Shown one piece after another: positions 60,772 through 61,141 of a stretch of 61,141 bases of DNA. Position numbers and translations under genes: made by a program. Within the stretch, counting starts at the first letter, position 1; every line of letters starts with the position of its first letter. The notes under the pieces are model-generated. The model ran no database searches. It was not told where the DNA came from and saw only the letters and a list, made by a program, of their open reading frames with translations. The stretch is from Rhodobacter sp. (GTDB lineage Bacteria; Pseudomonadota; Alphaproteobacteria; Rhodobacterales; Rhodobacteraceae): assembly GCA_027484985.1 (NCBI GenBank), contig JAIXRW010000031.1:1-61141 (forward strand). The letters are read 5' to 3'.

Positions 60772-60939
60772 TCAAAGTGCGGACATTTCAGGCGAGCAGG
60801 TCTTGGGCAAACCAACCTCCTGCACCTTGATCATCCCGATAATCTGCGCTTCGGTAAAACGGATCTTCCTCATCTCGTCTGCTCCTTCAAATTGGTCAGA
60901 CTCTACATCACGACGAGGGACCTTCCGGGGAGCAGGTCA
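60772..60939 (-). mobile_element. Remnant of a third, different IS3-type element
   Basis: A 33-codon frame (60772-60873, minus strand) begins MRKIRFTEAQIIGMIKVQEV, the N-terminus of another orfA subtype, then runs into unrelated sequence and a stop. Upstream is TGACCTGCTCCCCGG, ending at 60939, which resembles an IS3 terminal repeat. Only the 5' end of the element is left. Confidence 0.65.
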
Positions 60940-60973
60940 GTTGACCTATTGTTGACCCGCGGTTCGGACATGC

Positions 60974-60997
60974 AAAAGCCCCGCGGTGAGGCGGGGC
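60974..60997 (-). terminator. Rho-independent terminator downstream of tRNA-fMet
   Basis: On the minus strand, GCCCCGC (60997-60991) pairs with GCGGGGC (60984-60978) across a six-base loop, followed by TTTT. It lies 28 bp after the tRNA and probably ends an rRNA operon transcript. Confidence 0.8.
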
Positions 60998-61025
60998 GTA
61001 AGACATTGTTCTGTATAAGGAATTT

Positions 61026-61102
<77 letters not shown>

Positions 61103-61141
61103 ACGGTTTTTGTGTTTTGTTTTTGGTTTTGTTTTTTTGCG

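Overview
The window is high-GC DNA that reads as an alphaproteobacterium, most likely the Rhodobacteraceae/Paracoccaceae (Rhodobacter-Gemmobacter-Tabrizicola-like). Reasons: XdhABC resembles the Rhodobacter type, PuuD carries a cytochrome c domain, there is a B12-dependent NrdJ, a DUF1489 gene, a HisZ/short-HisG pair, a candidate CtrA-type box, and an initiator tRNA placed as if at the 3' end of an rRNA operon. This assignment is inference; no database was searched.

Layout. 1-4283: the 5' part of a giant RTX calcium-binding protein (minus strand, runs off the left edge), then 746 bp without a convincing gene. 5030-8005: a membrane-anchored LytTR regulator and a Kup potassium transporter. 8186-14619: a purine (urate/allantoin) catabolic block: allA, ureidoglycine aminohydrolase, an allantoinase-OHCU decarboxylase fusion, hiuH, a VapBC-like pair, a LysR regulator and puuD. 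14616-17096: a second RTX protein with a CtrA-like box upstream. 17222-21394: galM and a zinc regulon (znuA divergent from zur-znuC-znuB) with a palindromic Zur-type operator. 21556-27799: a dimethylglycine/sarcosine dehydrogenase-like flavoprotein, a poly-gamma-glutamate hydrolase-like protein, a GH25 lysozyme lipoprotein, a DAO-type oxidoreductase and an aldo/keto reductase. 28055-37624: a minus-strand operon xdhA-xdhB-xdhC-ATPase-permease-permease-BMP binding protein, coupling purine uptake to xanthine oxidation. 37880-46422: dnaE, an AbrB-type membrane protein with slyX, then hisS, hisZ and hisG. 46483-51210: an EamA transporter, DUF1489, nrdJ and a PfkB kinase. 51330-59256: a polyamine-type ABC importer followed by an amidohydrolase, cupin, GNAT and aminotransferase. 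59378-61102: a disrupted DUF4432-like gene, a nest of decayed IS3-family elements, and tRNA-fMet with its terminator.

How the genes work together: XdhABC makes urate, PuuD oxidises it to 5-hydroxyisourate, HiuH and the OHCU decarboxylase give S-allantoin, PuuE opens it to allantoate, and after an allantoate amidohydrolase step (gene not in this window) the ureidoglycine aminohydrolase and AllA release ammonia, urea and glyoxylate. The BMP-type ABC importer, co-transcribed with xdhABC, probably brings in purines or nucleosides.

The most unusual signal is a dispersed GC-rich palindromic element with a CAAATAYYCTCGGGGGG-type core. It recurs at about eight places. Most copies are intergenic, but two lie in frame inside xdhA and xdhB, in opposite orientations, where they encode low-complexity linkers. 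This resembles the protein-coding palindromic elements known from Rickettsia.
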